Of a DNA stretch of 64,000 bases, positions 30,529-41,573 are shown piece after piece; within the stretch, counting starts at the first letter, position 1, and the number at the start of each line of letters is the position of its first letter. Position numbers and translations under genes: made by a program. This stretch comes from Tritrichomonas musculus. Its lineage: Eukaryota > Parabasalia > Tritrichomonadida > Tritrichomonadidae. The stretch covers positions 1,922,001-1,986,000 of the forward strand of contig JAPFFF010000003.1 of the NCBI GenBank assembly GCA_039105265.1, written 5' to 3'. The notes under the pieces are model-generated. The model was not told the DNA's origin, did not search any database, and was given only the letters and a program-made list of their open reading frames with translations.

Positions 30529-30999
30529 ATGATTCAATTCATTTGTGAGAAACCGATGATTTATGTAAAACACATAGAAAGAAAGATGATTAATTACCCA
30601 TATCAAATTCCTCAAAACAATTTTCAATTACCTATAATCCCCAAACCTCCAGTTCAGATGTGCACTCAAACTTTGCGTCCATATGAACCACTCACGATAA
30701 GCTTACCATTACAAGAATATAAATTGTCGAAAATTGTCCCGATTCCTTTTGATCCGAGAGAGTCAAAAGGTGCCAAATTTGATTGCCTACAAGATGCTCT
30801 TGAATTCATAGGAAAACATTGTATAACACATCATAATTACTTCACAAAACAAATATCAAAAAAATACCTTGAATTTTGTCGGATACTTGATGGACCAACT
30901 GGAAAATATATTGTAATGAAACATTTTGGAAAAAAAGAATTTGATTCAGCATTTAATAAAGTTCGGCAAGAAATTGAATACCAAAAATTTTCGAAATGA
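30529..30999 (+). CDS. Small hypothetical protein
   Basis: This 156-residue frame starts at an ATG; a second in-frame ATG at codon 20 (MINYPYQIPQN) is an alternative start that would leave a Pro-rich N-terminus. The C-terminal half (DCLQDALEFIGKHCI ... YLEFCRILDGPTGKYIVMKHFGKKEFDSAF) has a balanced, globular-looking composition, which argues for a real gene. I recognise no family. It is isolated in a gene-poor region. Confidence 0.4.
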   Translation: MIQFICEKPMIYVKHIERKMINYPYQIPQNNFQLPIIPKPPVQMCTQTLRPYEPLTISLPLQEYKLSKIVPIPFDPRESKGAKFDCLQDALEFIGKHCITHHNYFTKQISKKYLEFCRILDGPTGKYIVMKHFGKKEFDSAFNKVRQEIEYQKFSK

Positions 31000-31512
31000 A
31001 ATATATATATTAAGCATGTAAGTTCTCGATAGAAATGTGTAAGTTCGCGTAAATAAAAATAATTCTGAAAATTTTTTATCTTTCAAATATTTATAACTTT
31101 TTGAAACAGATAATTTTATAGCAATAAGGTAAAAATAAAAGGTAAAATTGTATGCCACTTTTTTCATTATCATAAAATTAATATATCTTGGAAAAAAATC
31201 AATATTTAAAAATCAAAATAACATATCATGCTAATTTCAGATTAAATATGTTTAACTTCTTTTTTTATAAATTAACAACATAAATGATATTTATTTCGAT
31301 CAATATCAAAACACTCTAAAACTTGATGATATATTGAAGAGTAACTGCAGCATCCAGTATATAAAATAGAAAAGAAATCGAATAGAACGCAATTTTTATA
31401 TAATTTATTAAATTACTTACAAAAAAGGATTTTCTGATATCATTGAATTATTAACTTCAATTAACTGAGTTACAGCACAGCAAATGTTTCTTTGCTCGAT
31501 ATCATTTGGAGT
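31000..31512. other. AT-rich spacer
   Basis: Just over 500 bp between the small hypothetical gene and the ankyrin-like fragment; nothing recognisable. Confidence 0.4.
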
Positions 31513-31830
31513 TTATTCTTCTTCAGGAATCTGATCAAGTTCAAGTTCAATTTTATTAATAAGTAAAGAAGCGAATTTAATATTTTCAGTATTTAGAACC
31601 ATTTCCAAAGGAGTCCCATATCTATCGCTTTTCTTTTTTACATCGACTCCTTTGATATTCAAAATTAATTCCAACATGTCAACATCATCAGACAAGATAG
31701 CATAATGAACGGCGTTAGAATTTTCGTCATCAACCGCACAAAAGTTTGTTTTATCAATCACCACACATCTTGGGTCCTGAGCAAAAATTTGACCCTGCAT
31801 TCTTACATATTGTACTAATTTATTTCCCAT
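31513..31830 (-). pseudogene. Ankyrin-repeat protein fragment
   Basis: This 105-residue minus-strand frame contains about two ankyrin repeats (DENSNAVHYAILSDDVDMLELIL, then YGTPLEMVLNTENIKFASLLI) and ends EEE. The frame stays open about 60 bp upstream of the ATG (with a CxxxxC stretch) and then hits a stop, while a neighbouring frame begins MTHFRKSRKYL. The layout suggests a decayed member of the very large trichomonad ankyrin family rather than a complete gene. A short functional gene cannot be excluded. Confidence 0.45.
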
Positions 31831-32899
31831 CCAGAAAACTGTGGATTGTATTGTTGCATTGCAATTTGGATTTTGACAAATATTTGCGAGATTTACGAAA
31901 ATGTGTCATTTCAATAATCAACCAACTTTCAAGTTGAAAGAAAATGTGAATAAATGTCAATGCGTGAATCACTGAAACCAGCTACCACAAGTACATGGTG
32001 TTGATCTGTATGTTCTTTCCAAAAAAGTTTTGAAAACATTCTTACCTTTCTTTTTTAAGATCAGTTCTTAAAAACTGTTTTGTTAAATTTTACCAATTCA
32101 AATGGATTGGATGGATACTCCATCATTTATTCGACTGCCTCATTGTAAGTTGTTATTTAAATCCTAATCTTGAGTAATTCATAACTGTCAAACTGCAATT
32201 GTTAATTATTAAAATGAGTTGAGCCAATAAATTTTTATAAGATTGATTAAAACACTAAAATTCTATACAAAACTGGAATGGTATTAAAAAAATGAAATCT
32301 TTGTTCATTAATCATTTTTTGAGGATAATAATAAATTTAAGTAGAAAGATCAGTATTTACATAAAATCTAATGTCATATTTTTAAAGATGAATGATTAAA
32401 TGATATCAAATGTGCTTTAATACAATTTCAATTTACATTAGCTTACTCAATTGAAATTGTTTGTTTTATGTTTTAGTTTATTGGATTATAATAATAAAAA
32501 GCGAAATCTCCAGGAAAAGTTCATTTCCTATCCATGAAGTTTTTGCTGATTTCCATTAATATGCTCAATTTGTTTGGTATTATTAGCAGTGAGTTTCATA
32601 ATAAATAATGTTAAACATAATGATTTTCCCTACTAATTATTCTTCTAAATAAATATCAAGTTAATGCTAGCATTTAGATAATTACTTGGCCGAGTATTAT
32701 CTGTATTATTAGTCGTTCACAACTGTTAACTCTATAATTATTTTCTTAAGTAATTCTATATCATCTGTAGAATATAGTTCTTCTCTACTTGTTTATTTAC
32801 TCTTACTCTTTTCTAAGGAAAACAAAAGGTAAAAATAAATCTTTAAGAGAACAATATAAATCTTAGAATGAAAATTTAAATCCTGCTCAATTTGGTGAC
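31831..32899. other. AT-rich region without a gene
   Basis: Over 1 kb of AT-rich DNA. Apart from the first ~100 bp, which belong to the decayed ankyrin fragment, nothing is recognisable. Confidence 0.4.
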
Positions 32900-32902
32900 T
32901 AA

Positions 32903-33409
32903 AATATAAAAATAGAAAATGGAGATATAAATAAGTATGTTGATGATTTAAAAAATCAAGTGATGAGTGATTTTGTGAAAACTCAAACTCCAGATATCGA
33001 AATACCTGATATTAAAAACTTTAAAAGACAATGGATAGATGAATTTAATCAAAATAAAGATAAAGTATTTGATGAATTAGCTCAATATGAATATACTTTA
33101 GAAGATACTCCAAAAGCAAAAGAGAATACCATTAAAAAAGGTCAAGAATTAGTGTACGTTAGGCTGTGCTCTGTACCTTCACACAGAACTCCTATCTATA
33201 CTTCACGTGAGACACAACAAATATATGTTTCTTATAAAGATATTAAAACATGTGATTCATGTGGGTGTGCAATAGTAGAAGTATTAGATAATAGAAATAA
33301 ATATACTTATGATATTCATCTGAAAAGAAAGATAAAGAAACAGGAAAAAGTTATTTCTATGATTCAGATTCAGATGATGATGATAGATTATATTGACTGC
33401 ATTTTTTGA
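32903..33409 (+). pseudogene. Fragment of an unidentified protein, likely a relic
   Basis: An open frame (first ATG at 32963) reads as a credible globular protein: IEIPDIKNFKRQWIDEFNQN, KKGQELVYVRLCSVPSHRTP, ETQQIYVSYKDIKTCDSCGC. The CDSCGC cluster could bind zinc. The acidic tail-like sequence at its end suggests the natural C-terminus is near 33400. There is no complete N-terminus, and the piece looks broken. I do not recognise the family. Isolation in gene-poor DNA suggests a mobile-element or virus-like origin, but this is inference. Confidence 0.3.
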
Positions 33410-33605
33410 TTTTGGAAACTCCATTGTTCGTCATGCGTACTCCAAAATAGTTTTCCATTTTGATTCTTACTTGTTCCAATATCATACCATCTTTGATCTC
33501 CTCATCTGGAATGAAGTTGAGAAACATTTCCATTTCATCTCTGACACGTTCGTAACTTTTATCCAGCCGAATCTTGATATTACATCTCCATTTTTGTTCG
33601 ATTTG
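33370..33605 (-). pseudogene. Short coding relic, tail-to-tail with the previous fragment
   Basis: The minus strand reads with protein-like composition: KIRLDKSYERVRDEMEMFLNFIP, EQVRIKMENYFGVRMTNNG and a Ser/Glu-rich end (SSSSESES). The opposite frame is Phe/His-rich as expected of an antisense shadow. It is only about 75 codons, with no complete start. Function and family are unknown. Confidence 0.28.
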
Positions 33606-34638
33606 CTACAATACTTTTAAAGAACAATTCTTAAGTATGTTTTTTTTTTAAATTTGAATAGCCAGCTCTCTGATATATTTTATTTGTTTGTTAGCTTAAA
33701 CTATTTCATTAGAGATAATCACACATATAATTATGTAATTTGTTTATATATAATTCCCTTGGCATCTAATTATTAGTTTACTTGATTGCTTCGTTTGTCA
33801 ATTTGTGTATTATCATTCAGCGATATGTCTCTAGTATGATGAGTGGTTAACATTTTTTATGGACTCAAGAATATTACTATGTAAACCGCACAAATGGATG
33901 ACATTACATATGAATTTATTCTATTAAACTTTGATATGATGAGTTAAAAAAAGGAACCAAGTGAAGTCCGGATAAATATAAGCTATCCAAACCTAAAAAT
34001 ATCTCCTACTTTTGTAAATGAAGATTTAAAAGTTCAGATGGCCAGAGTCAAATATGATTGGCAAAATTTCTTAATTGATATTTTTATTTTATGACAAATC
34101 AATGATTCCGTTTGATCTTTTTACTAAAACTTAAATCATTTCTTTTTTTGAATAGTTTTGAAAAAGTTATCATAAATTGAAATTCATGAATTTCAATTAT
34201 CTTTTTCATACATACATAAAAATAAATTTTCTAGATACTTTTAGACTTTTTTTCATACCAATTTGATATAATCATTAAATATAAGATAATTGTATATGCC
34301 AACCTATTTGTTGAAATAAATATAACATTTTATCATTTGATTTCATTCTTTTATTGGGTTATTAAAGTAATGTCACACTAAAATACTAAATTTAACAAAT
34401 ATTAATATTATAATGCAATATTTAGATTTTCAAAAAGATATTAGAAAAATATTAACGTTATCGTAGGTTGCAATTCTAAAATAAATCTTTAAAAAAGCTA
34501 AATATCATAGTCTTATATGTATAAAGCACCAAAATGAAAGAAATATGCTTGAAAGAAGATTTTTTTTTAGGAATGAATTTGACCAATTATAATTCAAAAA
34601 GAAATGTTATTTGAATAACTTACGTTAAAAAATTATAT

Positions 34639-34676
34639 ATATATATTATTTTAACGTACGTTAAAATAATATATAT
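34639..34676. repeat. Perfect 38-bp palindrome
   Basis: The arm ATATATATTATTTTAACGT is followed directly by its complement, with centre ACGT|ACGT at 34657/34658. A partial third copy of the arm (TACGTTAAAAAATTATAT) lies just upstream at 34621. Confidence 0.9.
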
Positions 34677-35548
34677 TAATGTTTCATCTAGTGAATTCCA
34701 ATACAAGGCTCAATGAATCATCCTTCTTCTTGATCTGAATTTATCATACACTCCTTTCTTATTGATCCTTTGCTCATATTGCCTATTTATTACCAAATAA
34801 TGATATCAGATACGCATCATTATTGATGATAATTTTACTTTAAAAAGTTCTTATGGTCATCTGATATCTCAGATCAATGATTTTAAAAGTAGAACTTAAT
34901 GCTATTTGGATTAGTTTACCAATGTTTTACCTTCAATTACCTTAAAATTTTATCAAAAAGTTTTTGCTTACGTTTGAAATTATATATCACACAAGACATG
35001 TGAACTAAAATGGAGAGCAACTCATGTGTACAATTAAGCTCACAAAAAGTTGATTTAAATTTTGAATCAAAAAGTAAACGTTCACATAACATATTTCGCA
35101 ATGATTCTAGATCCAACGAAGCAATTCTTATTTATTAATGACACAAACATTTTTAAATCAACAATACAAACTTTTTAATTAACATCAAGATCGATATTTA
35201 AATTAATTACATATCCAATTTAATATGAATCTTTTCTCATATCAAATAAATTATAAAATCACGAACGTATCAATTTTAATTATTATGAATATATCGTATT
35301 CAACAATTCACAATATTTATCTCGGATCGATTTATCATCGATAATTATAATTAATCAATTTAATTATTTTAATTAATTTAATGAGCAAACCAAAGCATAT
35401 GCTATTAATAATGATTTTTTATATATGTTTATTTTATATATTTTTATAATATATAAAAGTTTTATTTTGGTATTTCAAACTCATATTTCGCTCAGTTTAT
35501 TTATCAGATTGATTATTAAAATGGATATCTTATCTTTTTTTACGTTTT

Positions 35549-35576
35549 TTTCGCGAGTAGAATTCTACTCGCGAAA
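35549..35576. repeat. Perfect 28-bp palindrome with CGCG
   Basis: TTTCGCGAGTAGAA is followed immediately by its exact complement. The CGCGAGTAG core is notably GC-rich against its surroundings. It could be a protein-binding site, a hairpin or a relic of a foldback element. Confidence 0.9.
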
Positions 35577-36263
35577 TAACCTTCAAAACTTACGAGTCAA
35601 AAGACAATTTAAGATGTTTTAAGCACTATTTTAATCGATATTTTTGTATAATTGTTTATTTCCGCTTTTTGTAATATTTGAATTATGTCTGAACGTTTTT
35701 TTTAACAAACAAAGAATATTTTTTTTAAATTATTCATCTAATTTATGACCAAATTCAATGAAAGTTTTTCAATGGAATTGTGTTCCCAAAATATATATTT
35801 GTTGAAAAAAAAACAGAAATACGTATTAAAATATACAAATAAACTTTATAAGTAATTTGTAAACATAATCCGCAAACTTGGAAATAAAAAACAATTTGAA
35901 AATAATCAATTCACGTTAATTTTTTTCTTTTGAGGAATAATTAAAACGTTTAAAAAGACGCCCAAAATTAATATATCTTTTTTAAAAATATTTTTATTCT
36001 ATTCTATCAAATCAAACGGTGGTCAAATCCATTCAAGTTCCAATTTTAAAACGGATGTTTAACCGATTTCTGAATGGCTATATCCAAAATGTGATGTGAA
36101 AAAATAAAATTATACGGATCAAATTACCTCACTTTGTCACTTTTTAACGGCCCCTGGTATAATCGAGACGTTTACTTCTCAATTTTTCAATGAAAATGTG
36201 ATATAAAATGTTCTTTCATTTAATAGAATACTTCTCAATTCATTTATTTTACACTTTTAAAAA

Positions 36264-39200
36264 ATGCAGAGTGAAACCGATTCATCCGAATTAAGTCCAT
36301 CGGAAGCTGAAGCCAGAAGACTCTCAGCAAACAACCGCCTTAAGGAAAGGCTTGAAGAGCTTATGAAGGAAAATACAACCCTTCGTGATCAATTTGATGA
36401 AGCAGTTCAATTAACCGGCCAAATCGAAGACCTTCATAAAGTCAATGCTCAATTGCTCACACAGATTCGTGACTTAAGAGCTGAGAAAGACGATCTTAGC
36501 CAAAGATTAGAAATATTGGTTCAAAAGGACAGAGAGACCTCACAAAAGCTCAAGAACGAAAAGAACACATCTACATCACAACGTGGCTCTGACTTGAACT
36601 CCATGAACAAGGAAATCGAAAAGGTTAAGGCCCAAAGTAAAGCTCAAATTGATTCCATCTATGAACAACTTGATGAAGCCAACCAAAAAGCAGAGAAAGA
36701 GAATGTTGAAAAGAGACTCCTCATCCGTAAGCTCGAGAACGTCATCACAAGTGCTGGAAGATACTTTGAAAGAGACTTTGATACAATTGAAGATGTCCTC
36801 AATGCCTTCAAGCAGAACCGTAGTGCAACAGGACAATCAATGTTAGGCAGCCAGACAACAATTGGCCAATCAGGATTCCAATCACGTTCCATCCAACCAG
36901 GACAATCTCAATTCTTACAGCAACAACAACAACAAAAGGCTGAACAAGAGCAACTCCGTAAGAAGATCAAGAAGCTTAAGAAGCAACTCAACGAAAAGGA
37001 TGATGAACTCCAAGCCGTCCAAGAAGAAAAGGTCAAGCTCAACAGAGATTTCGAGCGTATCAAGAGAGATAATGCTGATAACATCCAAAATCTCTCAGCC
37101 CAACTCCAACAAACCCAAGAACAAATGCAAAGAGATGCTGACCAATACAACCACAACCTCAGCCAATATGAATCTAAGATCAACTCAATGAAGGTTGAAA
37201 TGGAAAAAGAAAAGAACAAGTTTCAAAAGGCCAACGAAGAACGAAAAGCTTTGAAACGCCAACTTGCACGCCAATCGATGGTTGCTCAAGCTGCTCCAGT
37301 TCAAACACGTAGCCTTAACTTGTCTGAATCTGGCTCTGGCTCTGATGGTGAAGCTCCTCCATCACCACACAGCCTTCCACCACATGGTGCTCGTCCACAA
37401 CACTTCTCACAAGACTACATTGACACAACTGAAACATTCATGCAAGAAAAGGCTGAATTGACAGACAAATTGGCTCAAGTTACAAAGAAGAGAGACCAAT
37501 TAGCTAAGCTTCTTCAACAAAAAGACCAAAAGTACCACGAGCTCGAAATTGACTTCGATAAGATCAAGAATGAATTAGCAGCAATGAGAATTGTTTATGA
37601 TGAACAACATAACGAAGTTGAGAACCTTCGCTCTGCTCTTGCCACCCGTGATGATGCCCAAATCAAAGCCAAGGAAATCGAACCAAAGGAGAAATTACCA
37701 GATCCAAAGATTATCAAGCTCCAAAAGGTTATCCAAGACCAAAAGCAGAAGTACTACGAACTTCAACTTCAAAACGATAAGAAGGATACACAACTTCAGA
37801 ACCTTCAACTTGAAGTTAAGCACCTCAACCAAAAGGTTCAAGATGCTGAAGAAGATGCTGAAAGAGCACAAAATGAAACCAAAGACCTCAGATCATCAAT
37901 GCTCAACACATCACAACCTTCACCAGAAGAAATCATTCCACCTAGCGCCTTCCGCTGCAGCGAATTCCCACCAGATCTTTCTGCCAAGGTTGCTAAGATT
38001 GCTAACAATCCTTCTCTTCAACCAGTTTCAAAGATCCAAAGCACATACAAGGTAATCAGAAAGTACTACATGCAACAAGTTACAATGAGAGATAATGCTC
38101 TTGATGAAGCCTACAGCGAAAACCAAACAATCAGCAGCGCTGTTAACCAATTCCTTGTTGATGCTTCAATTGCTATTGATGACCAACCAATCACCTTCAA
38201 GGACTTCTTCTCACAAAATGCAGGCAAAGACCTTGTTGACAAAGTTCAACAAATCCGCTCTGACAATTCTAACCTCCACCATGAAAATGAACAGATGAAG
38301 GCAACACTCTCTCAATTGAGAGAAACTTTCATTGAAGTTGGCGACGGACAAGATCCAGCTACACATATTATCCAAATCAGAGAACGTCTTGATCAAGCTG
38401 ATCAAGATCTCCAAAACACTACAAAGAAGATGAAATCATACAAGAGCCAACTTAAGAAGCTTGAACAAGAAACCAAGAAGAACGAACTTGCTTTAAGACA
38501 CGAAATTGATGATCTTAAACAAGAAAACGAAATCCTCAATCAACACCACGATAATGCTACCAAGCAAATCCAAGATCTTCGTAATGAAAACCAACGTCTT
38601 ACCGTTGAACTTTCTGATGTTACACATACAAGAGAAGACCTTGAATCAACAATCATACAAGAACACGATGAACAAATTCAACAAGCTACTCAGAAATACG
38701 AAGAACAAATCGAGAAACTTTCCAACCAACTTCGTAACTACAAACAACAATACAATCGCCTCGAAGCAGATTACCAAGGCGCAACAGATGATCTTGCTCA
38801 TCTCCGCCAACAAATCACATCCCTTAAGGCACAAAAGACTGAAAAGGACAACGAATTGAAGGAACTTCAAAAACAAACTGAAGAAAATGAAAAGGCCTTA
38901 GTTGACCGTTGCGAGAATGAGAAAGAATCTATCCGTTCAAGCTATCAAGAAACAATTGATAAGCTTAAGGAACAATGCGAGAAACATCGTGAAGATGTTA
39001 AGCAAGCTAATGTTCAACTTGCTAACCAAGAAATCCAAGTTTCTCAACTTAAGGCTCAAGTTGCCAAAGTTACCAAAGAGAAACTTAGGGCAATCAATGA
39101 AATTAGCCAGATGAAGGATCAGCTCAAGCGTAATCAACAATTGGTGGAAACATCAATTCGATCTAACCAAGTTACAGCTGAATCCGAATACAACAAGAGC

Positions 39201-39443
39201 CTTCAAGAATACAAGAATAAAGTTGACTCAGAAAAGAGGTCACTTTACCGATATGCTGCAGATGCTTTCAGCGAATATTACAATCCAGGAGATAAATTAA
39301 ATGAGGGTACATACAAGACACTTATTGATCAAGTTCATGATAAAATTGAGAAATTACAAAAGACTGACGCAACTATTCGCAGGATGGCTGGTGCATCAAA
39401 TGGACAAACCACTGAAGATGCAATTGCACAGTTGCTCCTGTAA
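36264..39443 (+). CDS. Long coiled-coil protein, probable cytoskeletal component
   Basis: The product has 1059 residues from an ATG. Almost the whole length is heptad-patterned coiled coil rich in Glu, Lys, Gln, Leu and Asn, broken by a Ser/Pro-rich hinge at about residues 350-385 (SESGSGSDGEAPPSPHS) and a non-coil segment at about 545-600 (IPPSAFRCSEFPPDLSAKV). There is no motor, membrane or enzymatic motif. Codon use differs from the neighbours: AAG, ATC, CTC, GCC and CGT are frequent and GC content is clearly higher, as in highly expressed genes. An abundant filament or linker of the trichomonad mastigont skeleton (costa, pelta-axostyle, parabasal fibres) is plausible, but golgin- or centrosome-type proteins look similar. 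The stop is TAAA followed by an 18-T run. Confidence 0.6.
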   Translation: MQSETDSSELSPSEAEARRLSANNRLKERLEELMKENTTLRDQFDEAVQLTGQIEDLHKVNAQLLTQIRDLRAEKDDLSQRLEILVQKDRETSQKLKNEKNTSTSQRGSDLNSMNKEIEKVKAQSKAQIDSIYEQLDEANQKAEKENVEKRLLIRKLENVITSAGRYFERDFDTIEDVLNAFKQNRSATGQSMLGSQTTIGQSGFQSRSIQPGQSQFLQQQQQQKAEQEQLRKKIKKLKKQLNEKDDELQAVQEEKVKLNRDFERIKRDNADNIQNLSAQLQQTQEQMQRDADQYNHNLSQYESKINSMKVEMEKEKNKFQKANEERKALKRQLARQSMVAQAAPVQTRSLNLSESGSGSDGEAPPSPHSLPPHGARPQHFSQDYIDTTETFMQEKAELTDKLAQVTKKRDQLAKLLQQKDQKYHELEIDFDKIKNELAAMRIVYDEQHNEVENLRSALATRDDAQIKAKEIEPKEKLPDPKIIKLQKVIQDQKQKYYELQLQNDKKDTQLQNLQLEVKHLNQKVQDAEEDAERAQNETKDLRSSMLNTSQPSPEEIIPPSAFRCSEFPPDLSAKVAKIANNPSLQPVSKIQSTYKVIRKYYMQQVTMRDNALDEAYSENQTISSAVNQFLVDASIAIDDQPITFKDFFSQNAGKDLVDKVQQIRSDNSNLHHENEQMKATLSQLRETFIEVGDGQDPATHIIQIRERLDQADQDLQNTTKKMKSYKSQLKKLEQETKKNELALRHEIDDLKQENEILNQHHDNATKQIQDLRNENQRLTVELSDVTHTREDLESTIIQEHDEQIQQATQKYEEQIEKLSNQLRNYKQQYNRLEADYQGATDDLAHLRQQITSLKAQKTEKDNELKELQKQTEENEKALVDRCENEKESIRSSYQETIDKLKEQCEKHREDVKQANVQLANQEIQVSQLKAQVAKVTKEKLRAINEISQMKDQLKRNQQLVETSIRSNQVTAESEYNKSLQEYKNKVDSEKRSLYRYAADAFSEYYNPGDKLNEGTYKTLIDQVHDKIEKLQKTDATIRRMAGASNGQTTEDAIAQLLL

Positions 39444-39757
39444 AGAGAAAAGTGCCTTCTTTAAAAATTTGCCTGCCTTTAACTTTTTTTTTTTTTTTTT
39501 TGAATGAAAATAAAAGTATTTTAAAGTTGTAAGAGTTGATAGAAAGGTTTGCATTTATTTGGTAAGGTACACAATGGTCTCAAATTTATGTGGTGAGTCG
39601 CAAGCATTGTGACACAATGATTGTTTATTGCATAATAAAAAGTGAGGTTGAGGTGTTTTAAATGAATGTTCTAGAAAGCGGAAATGATTTAATTCATTTG
39701 GATGAAATACACTTTTTAAAATACTGCACTTCCTTATTTTTAAATACTAGGAATGAC
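39444..39757. other. Convergent spacer with 18-T run
   Basis: 314 bp between convergent genes. An 18-T run sits at 39484-39501, about 40 bp after the coiled-coil stop codon, and may help 3'-end formation. Nothing else is seen. Confidence 0.45.
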
Positions 39758-41212
39758 TCAAATAAATAAGTCCTTTGGACTGACTTCTTCATCTTCTGAA
39801 TAGAATGATCGTAAAATTCGATCACAATAATCATAGCACTCATTATACTGCATATAATGATTAATCAAATCGATCATTTCAGGACCATCAAAAATATTTT
39901 TTTTATCATTATCTTCAGATAGAAAATGAAAAAGGGCAGGGAAAAAAGATTTTGCAAATTGAACATCTTCGTCTTGAAGGATATCAAAGGCATCAATAAA
40001 TATTTTATCAATATTTTCACATTTTTCAATGACTTGGTGTGCTAATATATTAGTGGAATATAAAAAGATTTTTATCAAATCTATTTTCAATCTTTCACTC
40101 AAGAATCCATATTTTGAATATAAATCTTGAAGAAAATCATTTTTAATAAGTATTTTTGCAGTTGATCTATAATTGGCGATATTACCAAGCGTTTTAATTG
40201 CATAAGATGCAAATTGCTTATTATTGTTGATTTGAGTTATCAAAGCAGAAATGATTTCTTTTAACCGCAACTCATTATGATCTTGGTCGTTATTTGTGTT
40301 AACATAAAAGTGTATAAATACGTTAATGATGTTTATAGTTTCCTCGAAAACCATACCTGATTCATCGATTTTATGAGAATTTTTAAGTTTATCTATAATT
40401 TTGATAAAAATTTCATCTTGTAAACAATCTTCAATACTACCACGCCATTTAACAAGAATTGTTCTGTAGCATTTTAAAGTTGATATAAGATAATTTTTTT
40501 CGTCCGAACTTATATATTGATAAATATTTGGAAGAGGAATTTCAATTAATTTTGCACCTTCAACAAAAATCTGAAGTTGTTCTCTAGAAAGTTTTTCAAA
40601 AATACAAGTAATACAATTGAGAGAAATTATCTTAAATTCAGGATAATTATAATTACTTGAATCTAGGATATTTATAATTTTCCCAACAAAATTGTAATCT
40701 TTGGCTAAGATAAAAGTTCCTTGGCCATTATCAAATTTTACTACTTTAAATAACAAATTCGAAAGAGCAGGAAGAAGATCATTAATACGTCCATTATCTA
40801 GCAAACCAGAAAATAAAGCTATTTCCTGGCACAAACAATATAGAGTAAATTGCGATTTTTCGGAAAGTTTAAAAAGCGTAGTTAGAATATTTAATACATA
40901 TGCTGTATTATCACTGTGCAAATCATCAATCATTCTTTTAATGGCACCACAATTTGGTAAAACTTGATCTAAATTAACAAGACTTTCATTTAAACAATCA
41001 CAAATTGTCAAAAGGGTATCATTTGCCTCTTGGCTATTAGCAAAATTAAAAAGAGTATTCGTCAATAATATGTCTTTTGTATTCATTTCGTTGTTTGGCT
41101 GATTATCAAGAAGCTTACTCGAGTATAGAATCTTATTAAATTGATTAGCAACAGTAAAAGCATCTAAACAATTTGAATCATCAAAACTTTCATCAATATC
41201 TTTATAATACAT
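39758..41212 (-). CDS. Armadillo-like helical repeat protein
   Basis: The product has 484 residues from an ATG. It is composed of repeated helix pairs with armadillo-style spacing (ALSNLLFKVVKF, LISTLKCYRTILVKW, YAIKTLGNIANYRSTAKILI, LKIDLIKIFLYSTNIL). The segment ASYAIKTLGNIA resembles the core armadillo consensus. The tail is acidic (YSEDEEVSP). There is no importin-beta-binding N-terminus or conserved Trp/Asn array, so it is not a classical importin alpha. It probably acts as a protein-binding scaffold. A promoter-like minus-strand TTAAAAAGTT lies about 70 bp upstream. Confidence 0.55.
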   Translation of the reverse strand: MYYKDIDESFDDSNCLDAFTVANQFNKILYSSKLLDNQPNNEMNTKDILLTNTLFNFANSQEANDTLLTICDCLNESLVNLDQVLPNCGAIKRMIDDLHSDNTAYVLNILTTLFKLSEKSQFTLYCLCQEIALFSGLLDNGRINDLLPALSNLLFKVVKFDNGQGTFILAKDYNFVGKIINILDSSNYNYPEFKIISLNCITCIFEKLSREQLQIFVEGAKLIEIPLPNIYQYISSDEKNYLISTLKCYRTILVKWRGSIEDCLQDEIFIKIIDKLKNSHKIDESGMVFEETINIINVFIHFYVNTNNDQDHNELRLKEIISALITQINNNKQFASYAIKTLGNIANYRSTAKILIKNDFLQDLYSKYGFLSERLKIDLIKIFLYSTNILAHQVIEKCENIDKIFIDAFDILQDEDVQFAKSFFPALFHFLSEDNDKKNIFDGPEMIDLINHYMQYNECYDYCDRILRSFYSEDEEVSPKDLFI

Positions 41213-41280
41213 AAAGTACTTTATTTAATAAACGGTCAATAATGATGAAACATTTAACAGTTCAATTTTTTTTGACATAA

Positions 41281-41290
41281 AACTTTTTAA
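41281..41290 (-). promoter_or_regulatory. Promoter-like TTAAAAAGTT motif
   Basis: The minus-strand motif lies about 70 bp before the start codon of the armadillo-like gene. Inferred role. Confidence 0.27.
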
Positions 41291-41445
41291 TAAATTAAAT
41301 CAAATATTTTCACAAAAAATAAGGCAAAAAATCAAATGACTGATACTCTTATGATATTGAAAATAAGGTGGAAAAAAAAACTTCCACAAAAAATGAAAGT
41401 AATTGAAATGCATTTTGTATATTTAATTTTTTTAATTGTTAGAAT

Positions 41446-41517
41446 GGGTGATTGGTCTAGTGGCATGATTCTCGCTTTGGGTGCGAGAGGTCTCGGGTTC
41501 GATTCCCGAATCGCCCC
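41446..41517 (+). tRNA. tRNA-Pro(TGG)
   Basis: A 72-nt cloverleaf. The acceptor GGGTGAT pairs with ATCGCCC, and the anticodon stem is CTCGC/GCGAG with loop TTTGGGT, giving anticodon TGG (reads CCA and other CCN proline codons). The T-arm has TTCGATT and the variable loop is short. No intron and no encoded CCA. Confidence 0.95.
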
Positions 41518-41521
41518 AACG

Positions 41522-41528
41522 TTTTTTT
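41522..41528 (+). terminator. RNA polymerase III T-run terminator
   Basis: Seven Ts begin 5 bp after the tRNA-Pro end, as at tRNA-Leu. Confidence 0.8.
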
Positions 41529-41573
41529 GTATTTATGATTTCATAATCCTTTGTTTATGAATATATTATCATC

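Larger units (their letters stand above)
33621..36263. other. 2.6-kb gene-free AT-rich region with palindromes
   Basis: No credible gene is present. It holds a perfect 38-bp palindrome centred at 34657/34658, a perfect 28-bp palindrome at 35549-35576, and an inverted GATATCAGAT/ATCTGATATC pair near 34802 and 34859. The last few hundred bases presumably carry the promoter of the coiled-coil gene; TTCATTTATT at 36238 resembles a trichomonad initiator. Confidence 0.4.

Noticed and set aside
33393-33620. 75-codon + strand frame rich in Phe, His and Ser
   Set aside because: Its composition is typical of the antisense of a Lys/Glu-rich coding strand; the minus-strand reading is more protein-like.
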